Assembly (NCBI GenBank): GCA_021813155.1
Contig: JAKALK010000001.1
Location: 1-48,128, forward strand
Source of the DNA: a bacterium
GTDB taxonomy: Bacteria > Patescibacteriota > Minisyncoccia > UBA6257 > 2-01-FULL-56-20
Length of the DNA: 48,128 bases
Reading direction: 5' to 3'
Positions 25,948 to 34,572 of this stretch are shown piece by piece (position 1 is the first letter of the stretch; each line of letters opens with the position of its first letter). A program made the translations under genes and the position numbers. The notes below the pieces were generated by a model that saw only the letters and a program-made list of their open reading frames with translations, had not been told where the DNA came from and searched no databases.

Positions 25948-28830
25948 TTAACGACAACTCCCCTTACTTACCAAAGCTAAATAGGCCTCAGCTGACCAGC
26001 CGTCTACCCCGTATTGATAATTTACTCTCCACCAGGTGTAGCCACCGGCAGTTACTGGCCCTTCCTTGATTTCTCCTTGAGATTCTGGTGGTTGTTGGCC
26101 TACTACTGTCGTCCCACCAGGAGTAGAACGAACGTTAACCATATCTGTGGGTCTCACGATGTCGCAGAGGGCGAAATTCGAAGAGCTCTCTCCGCTCTCG
26201 CCTACAATTGCAAAAGGCATACTGACTTGCTGCATCGGAACACCCTCATCGGCAGAATAGATAATGATTACATAATTATCTTTAGGCACAACGTCAGCCG
26301 GTATAGTCCAAGTATAAGAACCAGTATTAGGAGCATTCAAAACAATTAAACCAACCGTGGCTAAATAGATATGCACCTTAGTAACGTTAGCGGGGGCCGT
26401 CCAAGTAATTGTCCTCGTCTCGCCAACTCGCCAAACGTCTTGAGTCGCTGGCGAAGTAATCGTAATTCCATCTCCACTCGAACTACCGACTGGGCTAAGA
26501 TAATTTGAATTTGTCCAAATCGATGGCCAACTAGAATGATCATAAGTTACCTGCCACCAGCAAATATTATTCTGGCGTTGTGGTCCGCTTTTTACTGTGC
26601 CAAGAGAACCATTCAGTGAATTGATTCCAACAAGATTCCTACCGGGCGGTTCGCTATGGCTAAAAGGCCTCGATCCATCTGGGACCAAAACCTGAACTCT
26701 TTCACTAACTGCATATGTCGAAGCGCAAACCGTAGTCGTTGCCACCTCGCCTGTGCCAATTAAATAGCTAGGGACCTCCCCGCCAAAAAATGCTTCTTCC
26801 GGAGACCATCCCCGCCAAGCAGGATATTTTGTTGCTTCTGTTGATGGTAAATACTGCACCCTGTACCACCACCCGGTTTTGAGAAATTCTGGGTCTAGAC
26901 TAATCGTCCCAGCTGTCCCCGCCGGCCACTGCCCTAAAACCGGTCCGTTTGGAGCTACCGACTCGCCTAATACTGCCCAAGTTGGCGGCGAAAACAAAAT
27001 CTTTAAATTCTGCTGGAGCGTCACGCCGCCGCTCGTGGCCTTTGGTTTGCTCCGGTCGCTAGTTATCCAGTTGCCCGCTGACCAGCCCTGCAAACCATTT
27101 TCCCAGCTCACCTGCCACCAAACAAGATTTGCCACCTCAACTGGACCGCCCATTATTATCCCTTGTTTGTCACGATCAACTTGGCCCAAAGACTCCGGCC
27201 AAGTGAGAATGTCATTTGATATAGGTGTACTTTTTCTAACGTTTAAACCATTTATACCTTTAGGGCCGCCACCAAGCGAAACACATTCCCCTTCGGCAAA
27301 TCTTTGTTTAACCGCCAGTTGCTCGGTAGAAAGTGGCGTACACAAATCATCGAGTTGAGACACCTTCACCCACCCCACCATTCCTGTCCAATTAGTTGTC
27401 CCTCCCGCTCCTGGAGAACCAAAACCTACTCTCACCCACCAATCTCCCCCCCAAAACGTAACCGGTCCCACCATTGATCTTCCATCTACTTTCCCGATCG
27501 CGTATTTAGGCTTTGGACCAAGTTCCGGTATCGGAATATAATCCGGGGCTGGGCCCAGATAGCTCCCATTAGTTGCCGGATCTTTGCCTCCAAGCATCTG
27601 CATCACCATCACCGGCTCCTTAGTTCTCAATTTCGTGCCGGGCGCAAACCTAGCCAGCATCGCTGGATCCAAAACCCCAACCTTCATTACTGCCGTACCC
27701 TTAACCCCCGAAGCATTATCAATTGCCGTAAATTTAATACTGTATATTCCCGGCGCACTATATTTGTGAGTCGCTGTTTTCGCTGAACCTCTAGTCGTAA
27801 CATCCGGAGTATAACTGTCTTTAGAATTATCCCCCCAATCTACTGCAAAAGTGAAAGAAACCCCGCTAGCGATAACCGACAAATCCCACTGGCCATCTTG
27901 GTTAGGAGATAAAGTAGGCTGCCCATTTATTCCGGGCTTGAAAAACGCCTTTCCCCCAACCGTCACTCCCCCAGGCACATTGCCAGTTGTTGATGGAGTC
28001 ACAGTAACCATGGCCGTTGCTGTCCCAACCGCCCCCCAGGCATCTTGGCAACTGAATGTAATCGTATAACTACCCGTCTGGACGTAAAAATGGCTGTCTT
28101 CGTAATCTTCCACGCCATCGCCCCATTTTGTTTTACTACAATTGTAAGCATCTCCGTCTGGGTCCGTTATTGTCCACGTCCAAAATCCGCCTTCATATAT
28201 TTCAAGTGTTGATGGCCCCAAAATACCAGAAATTACTGGCGGCTGATTCGCCGCCGGTGGATTACTTTTTTCAATCCAAGTCCCCTCGGCCATAAAGAGC
28301 AAAATATTTGTCATGCCCGGTAAATTACACGTCACATTCCACCAGTTATATCCATCCGCTACCGTTGGGCCTTTTTTTAAATTACAACTTACCCCTGCCG
28401 GAACTGTCTTATATATAGAAGCTGAAAGATTCGGAGCAGTTCTCAAATTAACATTATCGGTAGTCACCACCCAATCCCCCACCTTATACGCGCTCGGCAC
28501 CGTGACTGGAACTTTTTCAAGACCGGTTTCGTCAGACCATCCCGTAAGTCCATCATTCCATTTAACCAACCATTTCCCGTTGTGCGGCCAATTTTGGATA
28601 ACTCCTTTATTTCCAACACTCTCACTTCCTAAAAGTGTCGGCGGTACTCCAGTCATACTTGGCCCATAAGAAGACCACACATCTAACTTCGAAACACTAT
28701 TAGCTACTTGTACTTGATCAAAAACACTAAACTTATATGTAGCTGTCTGCGCCTGCGCTTGATCGACTTTAAAACCAAAACCCGGCGCAAGCAAAACAAC
28801 TGCCACCAAAAAAACGCTAAACTTTTTCAT
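25948..28830 (-). CDS. Secreted modular surface protein C (SH3-like rich)
   Basis: A 960-residue exported protein with a signal peptide (1-28, ending AQAQ). About seven SH3-like modules can be seen, most with GGP or GP, WW and GW landmarks, for example GDWVVTTDNVNLRTAPN and GDKVF-like openings through PVTAGGYTWWRVNYQYGVDG at the C-terminus. Two PKD domains lie at about 195-380 (NQPPVISGILGPSTLEIYEG, FAVDWGDNSKD). A Kre9-like module near residue 785 (ITSPATQDVWRVGETRTITW, NAPNTGSYTWTIPAD) is almost the same as one in surface protein B. No catalytic motif and no anchor. Function unknown. It is oriented with the other surface genes, about 100 bases from each neighbour. Confidence 0.85.
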   Translation of the reverse strand: MKKFSVFLVAVVLLAPGFGFKVDQAQAQTATYKFSVFDQVQVANSVSKLDVWSSYGPSMTGVPPTLLGSESVGNKGVIQNWPHNGKWLVKWNDGLTGWSDETGLEKVPVTVPSAYKVGDWVVTTDNVNLRTAPNLSASIYKTVPAGVSCNLKKGPTVADGYNWWNVTCNLPGMTNILLFMAEGTWIEKSNPPAANQPPVISGILGPSTLEIYEGGFWTWTITDPDGDAYNCSKTKWGDGVEDYEDSHFYVQTGSYTITFSCQDAWGAVGTATAMVTVTPSTTGNVPGGVTVGGKAFFKPGINGQPTLSPNQDGQWDLSVIASGVSFTFAVDWGDNSKDSYTPDVTTRGSAKTATHKYSAPGIYSIKFTAIDNASGVKGTAVMKVGVLDPAMLARFAPGTKLRTKEPVMVMQMLGGKDPATNGSYLGPAPDYIPIPELGPKPKYAIGKVDGRSMVGPVTFWGGDWWVRVGFGSPGAGGTTNWTGMVGWVKVSQLDDLCTPLSTEQLAVKQRFAEGECVSLGGGPKGINGLNVRKSTPISNDILTWPESLGQVDRDKQGIIMGGPVEVANLVWWQVSWENGLQGWSAGNWITSDRSKPKATSGGVTLQQNLKILFSPPTWAVLGESVAPNGPVLGQWPAGTAGTISLDPEFLKTGWWYRVQYLPSTEATKYPAWRGWSPEEAFFGGEVPSYLIGTGEVATTTVCASTYAVSERVQVLVPDGSRPFSHSEPPGRNLVGINSLNGSLGTVKSGPQRQNNICWWQVTYDHSSWPSIWTNSNYLSPVGSSSGDGITITSPATQDVWRVGETRTITWTAPANVTKVHIYLATVGLIVLNAPNTGSYTWTIPADVVPKDNYVIIIYSADEGVPMQQVSMPFAIVGESGESSSNFALCDIVRPTDMVNVRSTPGGTTVVGQQPPESQGEIKEGPVTAGGYTWWRVNYQYGVDGWSAEAYLALVSKGSCR

Positions 28831-28897
28831 ATTATAGTTTTATTAAAAAGACCTTTTTATCGCTTACTATAATTGTACGCCATACGCTAAAAAACAA

Positions 28898-28931
28898 AAA
28901 CCGCCGATTTTATCCCCAAAATCAGCGGTTT
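28898..28931 (-). terminator. Terminator of surface protein D gene
   Basis: AAACCGC-C-GATTTT pairs with AAAATC-A-GCGGTTT (one mismatch) around ATCCCC. On the minus strand the stem is followed by TTTTTGTTTTTT. Confidence 0.8.
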
Positions 28932-28951
28932 CCCTAATTTAATATTTACCC

Positions 28952-31492
28952 TTATCTCAATTGCTCTAAAATCGCGAAGAGTTGAGCTTTTATTTGATCA
29001 AGTTGAGTCTGAATCACTTGAATTGCTAAAGCTGCATAATTTAATGGCTCTAGCCCGCTCATCGGTGTTTTTTCCAGCCAATTCTCTGCCGACCATCCGT
29101 CCGGAGCGTTCACATAGTCTATTTGCCACCACCAGTAGGTATCGGCAAATTTCGGTCCGCCGACAACCGTACCCAAATCTCCTGTATTCTTTCTCCCAAT
29201 TATAGTTCCAGTAGGAATATCTCTTACCTGCACACTTGGCGCTGTTACCCGAATCTTGTCTCCAACCGAAAACTTGTTCGAAACTTGCGGCGTCGAAGTC
29301 GGCGTATTTATCGAATCAATTTTTGCAAGCTTAACCTCTTTTGTCCAACTGGTAAAACCGAGGTCATAATTTACACGCCACGACCACTCGAAGTTGGAAA
29401 ATGTTGGCCCACCAATAACAGTACCGGCGCCCCTATCGCCAGAATATTCGACGTTTCGAACTCTGTCGCCAATTATAAATCTTGTAGAAGGTGCCAGAGT
29501 TGCTACTTGAACCGACACAGTTTTACTAGCGAGCCCTCCTCTACTATCAACTACAGTAAACGTCGGAGTATAACTTCCCGCAGTTGCATAAGTATGTTTA
29601 AAACTCGAGAAAGGTCGATTCTGGGTCTCCGTTGTACCGTCTCCCCATATCGCACTATACGACCAAGTATCGTAATCTGGGTCTGATGCCAGAACCGTCC
29701 AAGTGGCATCTTCTCTAGTGAACACACTTGCCGGACCAGTAAAATCAGAAATAACAGGAGGCCTATTAGTAATCGTTCCGCCAGAACCGGTTTTCTCAAG
29801 CCAATCCCCGGCGGACCAACCATCCACTCCAGTGTCGTAATTAATTTGCCACCACCAATAGCGGTTGTCAGACTTAGGACCTCCTACAACAACTCCTGTA
29901 TCTCCAACGCCCCTGACCCCTAATAATGGGGTATAATCGCTAAAAACATCCCTCACCTGAACATTCGGCGCCGTTACTTTAATTTTGTCTCCAGCCGCAA
30001 ACTTATTCGAAGCTTGTGGCGTCGACGTTGCCGGCATATCAGTTTGCACCGTCTGCACCACAGTCGTTTTCGTCGCCGTTAATCCTTTATCGTCAGTCGC
30101 TGTAAAAGTAATAGTATATCCCCCACTTGGGGCGTAAGCATGTGAGAAACTCTTTGAGACACCACTCGCCATTCCAGTTGCCTCCGCTTCGCTACTGCTA
30201 TCGCCCCATTTTACTTTGTAATTAAGCGCTTTCCCTTCCGGATCAGTAGCAATAAAAGTCCAAGAATTCGAAACAGCAGCCGTTACAGTTGAAGGACCAT
30301 TTACCATAAGATTTGTCGGCGCTTGATTGCCCGGCGACGTTGAAGTTGAGGTTCCATCTCCAGTAATCGAGCAGTCCTCTGTCAAACACTTTCGAAAAGC
30401 AAGACTGTAAGCGGTATACTGATCAAACGACCATCCCTCAACACCATCACTCCACTTGATCTTCCACCAAAAAATTAGAGGAGCCTCTGAGGAAAAAACT
30501 GGACCATTTGTTACAATCCCAAAATCCCCGACTGTCCTTTTCCCCAAAGGGCTCGAATCATCAGCTCCAACATAAGGATTCCTAGCAATAAAAGCAGGGG
30601 TTAAATAAACTTGTCTCTCTTCATACACCCGCACCCTATCTCCGATTCCGTATCTAAGTTTAAAATAAGAGTAATTATTATCTTCAGACCAGCCTTGTGT
30701 ATTATCATTCCACCTTATATTCCACCATACCTTTCCATCCGCATTGGTTGGCCCACCCACCACAACTCCGGAATCTCCGTTGTGTTTAGTAGCTATAGGG
30801 GTAAGAGTTATCATAGGAAAAACCCGAACATCAATACTACTATCCTGCCTAACAGCTACTTTGTCGCCAATAGAAAGTTGAGTGTAACTTCGAACCGGGC
30901 TAGATGGTTTTTTAAGATAAACTTCCATTCCATCTTGCGCTCCCTCTTTTGCCCAATTTTCCACCACACCCCCCCTGCCACCACTTGAAATCATATTTCC
31001 TCTTACCTTCCATAACGTATATCCACTAGAAAGAACAGGCCCATCAACGATAGTCACCATGCTATACGATGGTAATAAGCCTCCGTAAAAATCAATCGAG
31101 GGCGCCGAAAAAACATCCATTGATTTCTCCGACATCACATTGTCACCAATAGAAAACTTACTCGAATAAGTCCGCTCAAAACCTTTTAAATAACTCTCTG
31201 CCGACCAACCCACCATACTATCGCTTGACCAGCTAACTTTCCACCAAGTATAGCCCTCCGCTGATATCGGACCATCAATTATAGCTCCTAAATCTCCAAC
31301 CTTTCTTGTGCCCAATGCGGTTTGAGAAATCGAAGCGGTTGGCCTAACTCGCACTGCGTCGGCCGCGAAAATCTCTTCGTGAATTGAAAAACTACCAGCT
31401 CCGCTCGCCCGCGCCGTCTCATTATTTACCCCACCCCAACCCCCAACCACCGCCAAAGTCACTAATAAAAAAACAACAAATCTCTTTTCCAT
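28952..31492 (-). CDS. Secreted modular surface protein D (SH3-like rich, C-terminal coiled coil)
   Basis: An 846-residue exported protein; signal peptide 1-30. Seven SH3-like modules alternate with two PKD domains. Modules 1-4 fill about 35-380, then PKD (GPSTVTAAVSNSWTFIATDPEG), SH3-like (KFAAGDKIKVTAPNVQVRD), PKD (FTREDATWTVLASDPDYD), and two SH3-like units (GDRVRNVEYSGDRGAGTVIGG; GDKIRVTAPSVQVRDIPTG). The last 30 residues form a heptad helix (AIQVIQTQLDQIKAQLFAIL), similar in type to the N-terminal helices of surface protein A and the dockerin protein. No enzyme motif is visible. A ligand-binding or structural role at the cell surface is inferred. It is the first of the four tandem surface genes in transcription order. 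Confidence 0.85.
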   Translation of the reverse strand: MEKRFVVFLLVTLAVVGGWGGVNNETARASGAGSFSIHEEIFAADAVRVRPTASISQTALGTRKVGDLGAIIDGPISAEGYTWWKVSWSSDSMVGWSAESYLKGFERTYSSKFSIGDNVMSEKSMDVFSAPSIDFYGGLLPSYSMVTIVDGPVLSSGYTLWKVRGNMISSGGRGGVVENWAKEGAQDGMEVYLKKPSSPVRSYTQLSIGDKVAVRQDSSIDVRVFPMITLTPIATKHNGDSGVVVGGPTNADGKVWWNIRWNDNTQGWSEDNNYSYFKLRYGIGDRVRVYEERQVYLTPAFIARNPYVGADDSSPLGKRTVGDFGIVTNGPVFSSEAPLIFWWKIKWSDGVEGWSFDQYTAYSLAFRKCLTEDCSITGDGTSTSTSPGNQAPTNLMVNGPSTVTAAVSNSWTFIATDPEGKALNYKVKWGDSSSEAEATGMASGVSKSFSHAYAPSGGYTITFTATDDKGLTATKTTVVQTVQTDMPATSTPQASNKFAAGDKIKVTAPNVQVRDVFSDYTPLLGVRGVGDTGVVVGGPKSDNRYWWWQINYDTGVDGWSAGDWLEKTGSGGTITNRPPVISDFTGPASVFTREDATWTVLASDPDYDTWSYSAIWGDGTTETQNRPFSSFKHTYATAGSYTPTFTVVDSRGGLASKTVSVQVATLAPSTRFIIGDRVRNVEYSGDRGAGTVIGGPTFSNFEWSWRVNYDLGFTSWTKEVKLAKIDSINTPTSTPQVSNKFSVGDKIRVTAPSVQVRDIPTGTIIGRKNTGDLGTVVGGPKFADTYWWWQIDYVNAPDGWSAENWLEKTPMSGLEPLNYAALAIQVIQTQLDQIKAQLFAILEQLR

Positions 31493-31613
31493 TTTTTATA
31501 AATAATTTTTGACCTTTTGATTAATATTCTTCGCCCTCCCCGCAAGGCAACCTAATCCATAAATTATCGCCTCTGCCATTATTAAAAACAACTCCTTTCT
31601 CCGCAAAAACAAA

Positions 31614-31636
31614 AGGAGCCTACTCTTTTGGCTCCT
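31614..31636 (-). terminator. Terminator overlapping the stop codon of the 31620-32051 gene
   Basis: AGGAGCC (31614-31620) pairs with GGCTCCT (31630-31636). The TAG stop at 31620-31622 falls at the stem-loop edge. TTTTGTTTTT follows on the minus strand. Confidence 0.75.
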
Positions 31637-32051
31637 CTTCTTTGCCAATAACTCCCTCTTTTTCAGCCCATTTCCTCACAATATCTCGAAAATGAGCCGT
31701 CCTTGTAACCGCCTTAATTGTCACCCCCGCTTCATGACTTATAAGATCGTCGATAACGTCAATTAATTGGTTCGGCCCATATTCCTCTCCCGTAGAACCC
31801 TTTAGTGTTATTTTGTTTACCCGAATAATATCCTTAAGATTACTAAGCGACGTTGCCTCTCTCATTCGCGCTTCATAAAATCGCTCCATGCCTTCTGCTA
31901 AATCTCTCTTAAAATCTTCCCCAAAGCGCGTCACCGGATCTTCGTCTACGTTATTTCCCTTTTCCCCGCCCTTAACTCCCCCATCTTTCTTAGCGTCATC
32001 TTTTTCTTCATTCTTTCCACTTGTTTTTCCAAACCATTTTTCAAATTTCAT
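31620..32051 (-). CDS. Small charged protein of unknown function downstream of gapA
   Basis: A 143-residue protein I do not recognise. The first 40 residues are a lysine/aspartate/glycine linker (KNEEKDDAKKDGGVKGGEKG). The rest has a folded look: MERFYEARMREATSLSNLK, then DIIRVNKITLKGSTGEEYG and a helix ending in WAEKEGVIGKEEE. There is no signal peptide. It begins about 20 bases after gapA, so it is probably co-transcribed and ended by the terminator at its stop. The acidic/lysine linker suggests a flexible tether. Confidence 0.7.
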   Translation of the reverse strand: MKFEKWFGKTSGKNEEKDDAKKDGGVKGGEKGNNVDEDPVTRFGEDFKRDLAEGMERFYEARMREATSLSNLKDIIRVNKITLKGSTGEEYGPNQLIDVIDDLISHEAGVTIKAVTRTAHFRDIVRKWAEKEGVIGKEEEPKE

Positions 32052-32071
32052 ATTAGAGTAAATTAGAATTT

Positions 32072-33088
32072 CTAAACCAACCCCGCTACCGCCGCCACAT
32101 GCTTAATCAAAGTTGAAACATACCCGGCTTCGTTGTCATACCAAGACAAAATCTTCACTAAATCCCCGTCGATTACCTTTGTAAAACTCAAGTCCACTAT
32201 CGCGCCGTAAGGTTGCCCCAAAATATCCGAAGAAACTAATTGTTCCTTTGTCACTTTCATAATCCCCTGCCACTTCGGTGAATTCGCCGCATCCGTCAAA
32301 ATCTTATTAATTTCTTCAACTGAAGTTTTTTTCTTCGAGAGAAATGTTATGTCCGCAATCGAGCCCGAAACCACCGGCACCCTAAAAGCTACACCATCAA
32401 ATTTTCCTTCTAAATCCTTAATCGCCCGCGTGACCGCAATCGCCGCTCCGGTCGTTGACGGCGTGATGTTTTGCGCCGCCGCTCGTCCCCGCCGAAAGTC
32501 GCTCCCCTTAACCGGCCCGTCTACAATCGACTGCGTCGCCGTGTATCCGTGGACCGTGCTTAAAATCGCTTTTTTGATTCCCGGTTTTTCCGAAAGAACC
32601 TGAATCACCGGCGAAGCGGAATTTGTAGTGCAAGATCCATTTGAGGTAATCAGGCATTTTTTAAGACTGTCTTCGTTCACTCCCATCAAAACTGTTTTTC
32701 CGAGTGTTCCATCCGCATCCTTTGCCGGCGCCGTAATCACCACCCGCTTCGCTCCAGCTTGAATATGCACCTGCGCTTTTTCATAAGACTCAAAAACTCC
32801 GGTTGCTTCTATTACTATATCTATTCCCAAGTCTTTCCACGGCAACTGCGTCGCATCTTTGATCTGCGAAAATTTTATTGTTTTCCCGTCGACAACCAAA
32901 CTCCCACTGCTTACGGAAACATCCTTATCCCAAATTCCGTAAACTGTATCGTATTTAAGTAAATAAGCTAAATTTTCCAGATCCCCCAAATCATTAATCG
33001 CGACTATTTCGTAATCCTTATTATTTAAAGATTGTCGCAGAAACAACCTCCCGATTCTTCCAAACCCATTAAGAGCTACTTTTTTCAT
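32072..33088 (-). CDS. gapA: Glyceraldehyde-3-phosphate dehydrogenase, type I
   Basis: A 338-residue phosphorylating GAPDH that oxidises glyceraldehyde 3-phosphate with NAD and phosphate in lower glycolysis. The Rossmann motif NGFGRIGRLFLR is at residues 8-19. INDLGD at about 31-36 places an acidic residue after the second strand, which suggests NAD preference. Catalytic C153 is in SNGSCTTNSASP and H180 in LSTVHGYTATQS. The C-terminal SWYDNEAGY is intact. The start overlaps the end of the DUF192 gene by 4 bases, giving an operon spoU-like/DUF192/gapA/small protein. Confidence 0.96.
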   Translation of the reverse strand: MKKVALNGFGRIGRLFLRQSLNNKDYEIVAINDLGDLENLAYLLKYDTVYGIWDKDVSVSSGSLVVDGKTIKFSQIKDATQLPWKDLGIDIVIEATGVFESYEKAQVHIQAGAKRVVITAPAKDADGTLGKTVLMGVNEDSLKKCLITSNGSCTTNSASPVIQVLSEKPGIKKAILSTVHGYTATQSIVDGPVKGSDFRRGRAAAQNITPSTTGAAIAVTRAIKDLEGKFDGVAFRVPVVSGSIADITFLSKKKTSVEEINKILTDAANSPKWQGIMKVTKEQLVSSDILGQPYGAIVDLSFTKVIDGDLVKILSWYDNEAGYVSTLIKHVAAVAGLV

Positions 33089-33549
33089 AATTTAAATTCT
33101 ATCATATCACCCGCCTTAATCCCATATTTTGCCACCGCGCCGGCATTAAGTTCCAAGACCTTATCCACCTTCTCCGGCGGATAATAAGTTGTCAGACCAA
33201 AAATAGTTTTCGTCGGCTCCGGCTGGGCATTCTCTTGAAACCCGACGATTTTGTCTCCTGCAATCCAAACAATATCAATCGTAAATTTCATATCCTTCAT
33301 CCAGAAACCATAATTCCCAAAGCTATTAAAAATAAAAAGCATGCCCGTACCTTCGTCTAATTTCTCCCGCCCTGAAAGTCCTCTCGAGCGCGACATCGCA
33401 TCTTTCGCCACTTCAACTTTAAAAACCTTATCACCAATTTTTATTTCATCGGTAGGCAAAACTCCCTTTTTCCCAAAACCAAAAAATATCCCGCCGGCAA
33501 CAACCAAAACCAAAATTGTAATAATCGCGAAAATCAATTTCTTATTCAT
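33085..33549 (-). CDS. DUF192 family protein, membrane-anchored
   Basis: A 154-residue protein with an N-terminal membrane anchor (residues 5-26) and a DUF192 domain. Landmarks are VEVAKDAMSRSRGLSGREKL, GTGMLFIFNSFGNYGFWMKDM, and DIVWIAGDKIVGFQENA. The biochemical role of the DUF192 family is not known; it lies outside the membrane here. It overlaps the SpoU-like gene by 8 bases and gapA by 4, so it is translated in a coupled operon. Confidence 0.9.
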   Translation of the reverse strand: MNKKLIFAIITILVLVVAGGIFFGFGKKGVLPTDEIKIGDKVFKVEVAKDAMSRSRGLSGREKLDEGTGMLFIFNSFGNYGFWMKDMKFTIDIVWIAGDKIVGFQENAQPEPTKTIFGLTTYYPPEKVDKVLELNAGAVAKYGIKAGDMIEFKL

Positions 33550-34051
33550 TATGTCCTACCATTATATAATACACCAAAATCCCTGTCGCCACCGAAACAT
33601 TCAACGACTCTTTTTCGCCTCTCATTGGGATCTCCAAAATCTTGTCCGCTTTATTCAAAACCGATTTCGGCAAACCCTTAGTCTCCTCGCCAAGTATCAA
33701 AGCTAAATTTTTATTTTTCGTCGGGCGATATTTAAAATACGGAATTGATTTTTTATCCTGCTCCGCCGCCAAAATCTCATAGCCGCCGTTAGGTGTCCGC
33801 CCACTGGCGGACTTCCTTAATTTTTTATAAACTGCTCCAAAATTTTTAAAATACTCCCATCCAACTGTTCCTTCCGCCCCAAGCGCCACTTTGGCAAAAT
33901 CCGCTCGAAATTTCCCAAATCGATCCAGTGGCGTTGGTGTCGCTCCGACTAAATAAACTTTTAAAATCCCCGCCCCATCGGCAGTCCTAAATATAGAAGC
34001 TACATTATATACACTTCGAATATTATAAAGAACAACAATAACCTCCTTCAT
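33542..34051 (-). CDS. SpoU-family (TrmH-like) RNA 2'-O-methyltransferase
   Basis: A 169-residue SPOUT-fold methyltransferase, short and without an N-terminal RNA-binding extension. Motif 1 reads NIRSVYNVASIFRTADGAGI (residues 11-30). The SAM knot is LALILGEETKGLPKSVLNKA, then EIPMRGEKESLNVSVATGIL. Such enzymes methylate the 2'-OH of tRNA or rRNA riboses using SAM. The target cannot be assigned. First gene of the operon with DUF192 and gapA. A stretch with a GGRTPNGG-like loop (KSASGRTPNGGYEILAAEQ) is a local addition. Confidence 0.92.
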   Translation of the reverse strand: MKEVIVVLYNIRSVYNVASIFRTADGAGILKVYLVGATPTPLDRFGKFRADFAKVALGAEGTVGWEYFKNFGAVYKKLRKSASGRTPNGGYEILAAEQDKKSIPYFKYRPTKNKNLALILGEETKGLPKSVLNKADKILEIPMRGEKESLNVSVATGILVYYIMVGHNE

Positions 34052-34094
34052 GAGTTATGTTCCAAAGTTCTCCAGCCTGGGTGCATCAGACAAA

Positions 34095-34535
34095 CTAAAT
34101 ACAACCCGGCGGCGGAGTGGGTATATTGTTGGGAGGTATCGATTGGCTATTTTGAGATTCGATACGTTCCTTTAGTTTTAGCTTGTATTGTTCGCATTCA
34201 TCAAAATTCTTCTTTTGCTCTGCCTCCTCAACGCGTTTAAAATGTTCTAATCTCTGCCTATTGCTAATAGCGCTGCCAAAAATAACATACCAAGACATTA
34301 AAAAAGATACTCCGCCGATAACAAGAAAAATAATCTTTACTGCCAGATAGATATCCTTTTTGAAAAATCTAAATAATATCGACAGACCTAAAAATATAAG
34401 CGCCGAAATTCCTGCTCCTAACATTAAAACTCCCCATCCAATATCTACTTGCACAAAAAACAAAAGATACAAACTCGTTAGAACGTTAGTAACGAAAACC
34501 CCTAAAAATATTTTATACAGCAATCTGTTATTCAT
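34095..34535 (-). CDS. Small membrane protein of unknown function
   Basis: A 146-residue protein from the ATG at 34533-34535. The track-like extension begins with a TTG that falls within the promoter, so I use the inner ATG. Three hydrophobic segments lie at about residues 7-25, 35-55 and 65-90. A helical charged tail with QKKNFDECEQYKLKLKER and a proline-rich end (IPTPPPGCI) follows. No family recognised. A perfect TATAAT box lies 14 bases upstream. Confidence 0.7.
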   Translation of the reverse strand: MNNRLLYKIFLGVFVTNVLTSLYLLFFVQVDIGWGVLMLGAGISALIFLGLSILFRFFKKDIYLAVKIIFLVIGGVSFLMSWYVIFGSAISNRQRLEHFKRVEEAEQKKNFDECEQYKLKLKERIESQNSQSIPPNNIPTPPPGCI

Positions 34536-34549
34536 TTTAATATCTATCA

Positions 34550-34555
34550 ATTATA
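34550..34555 (-). promoter_or_regulatory. Candidate -10 box of the small membrane protein gene
   Basis: TATAAT on the minus strand, 14 bases before the ATG at 34535. The leader would be about 8 bases. Confidence 0.5.
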
Positions 34556-34572
34556 GCATTGCTAAACTAACC

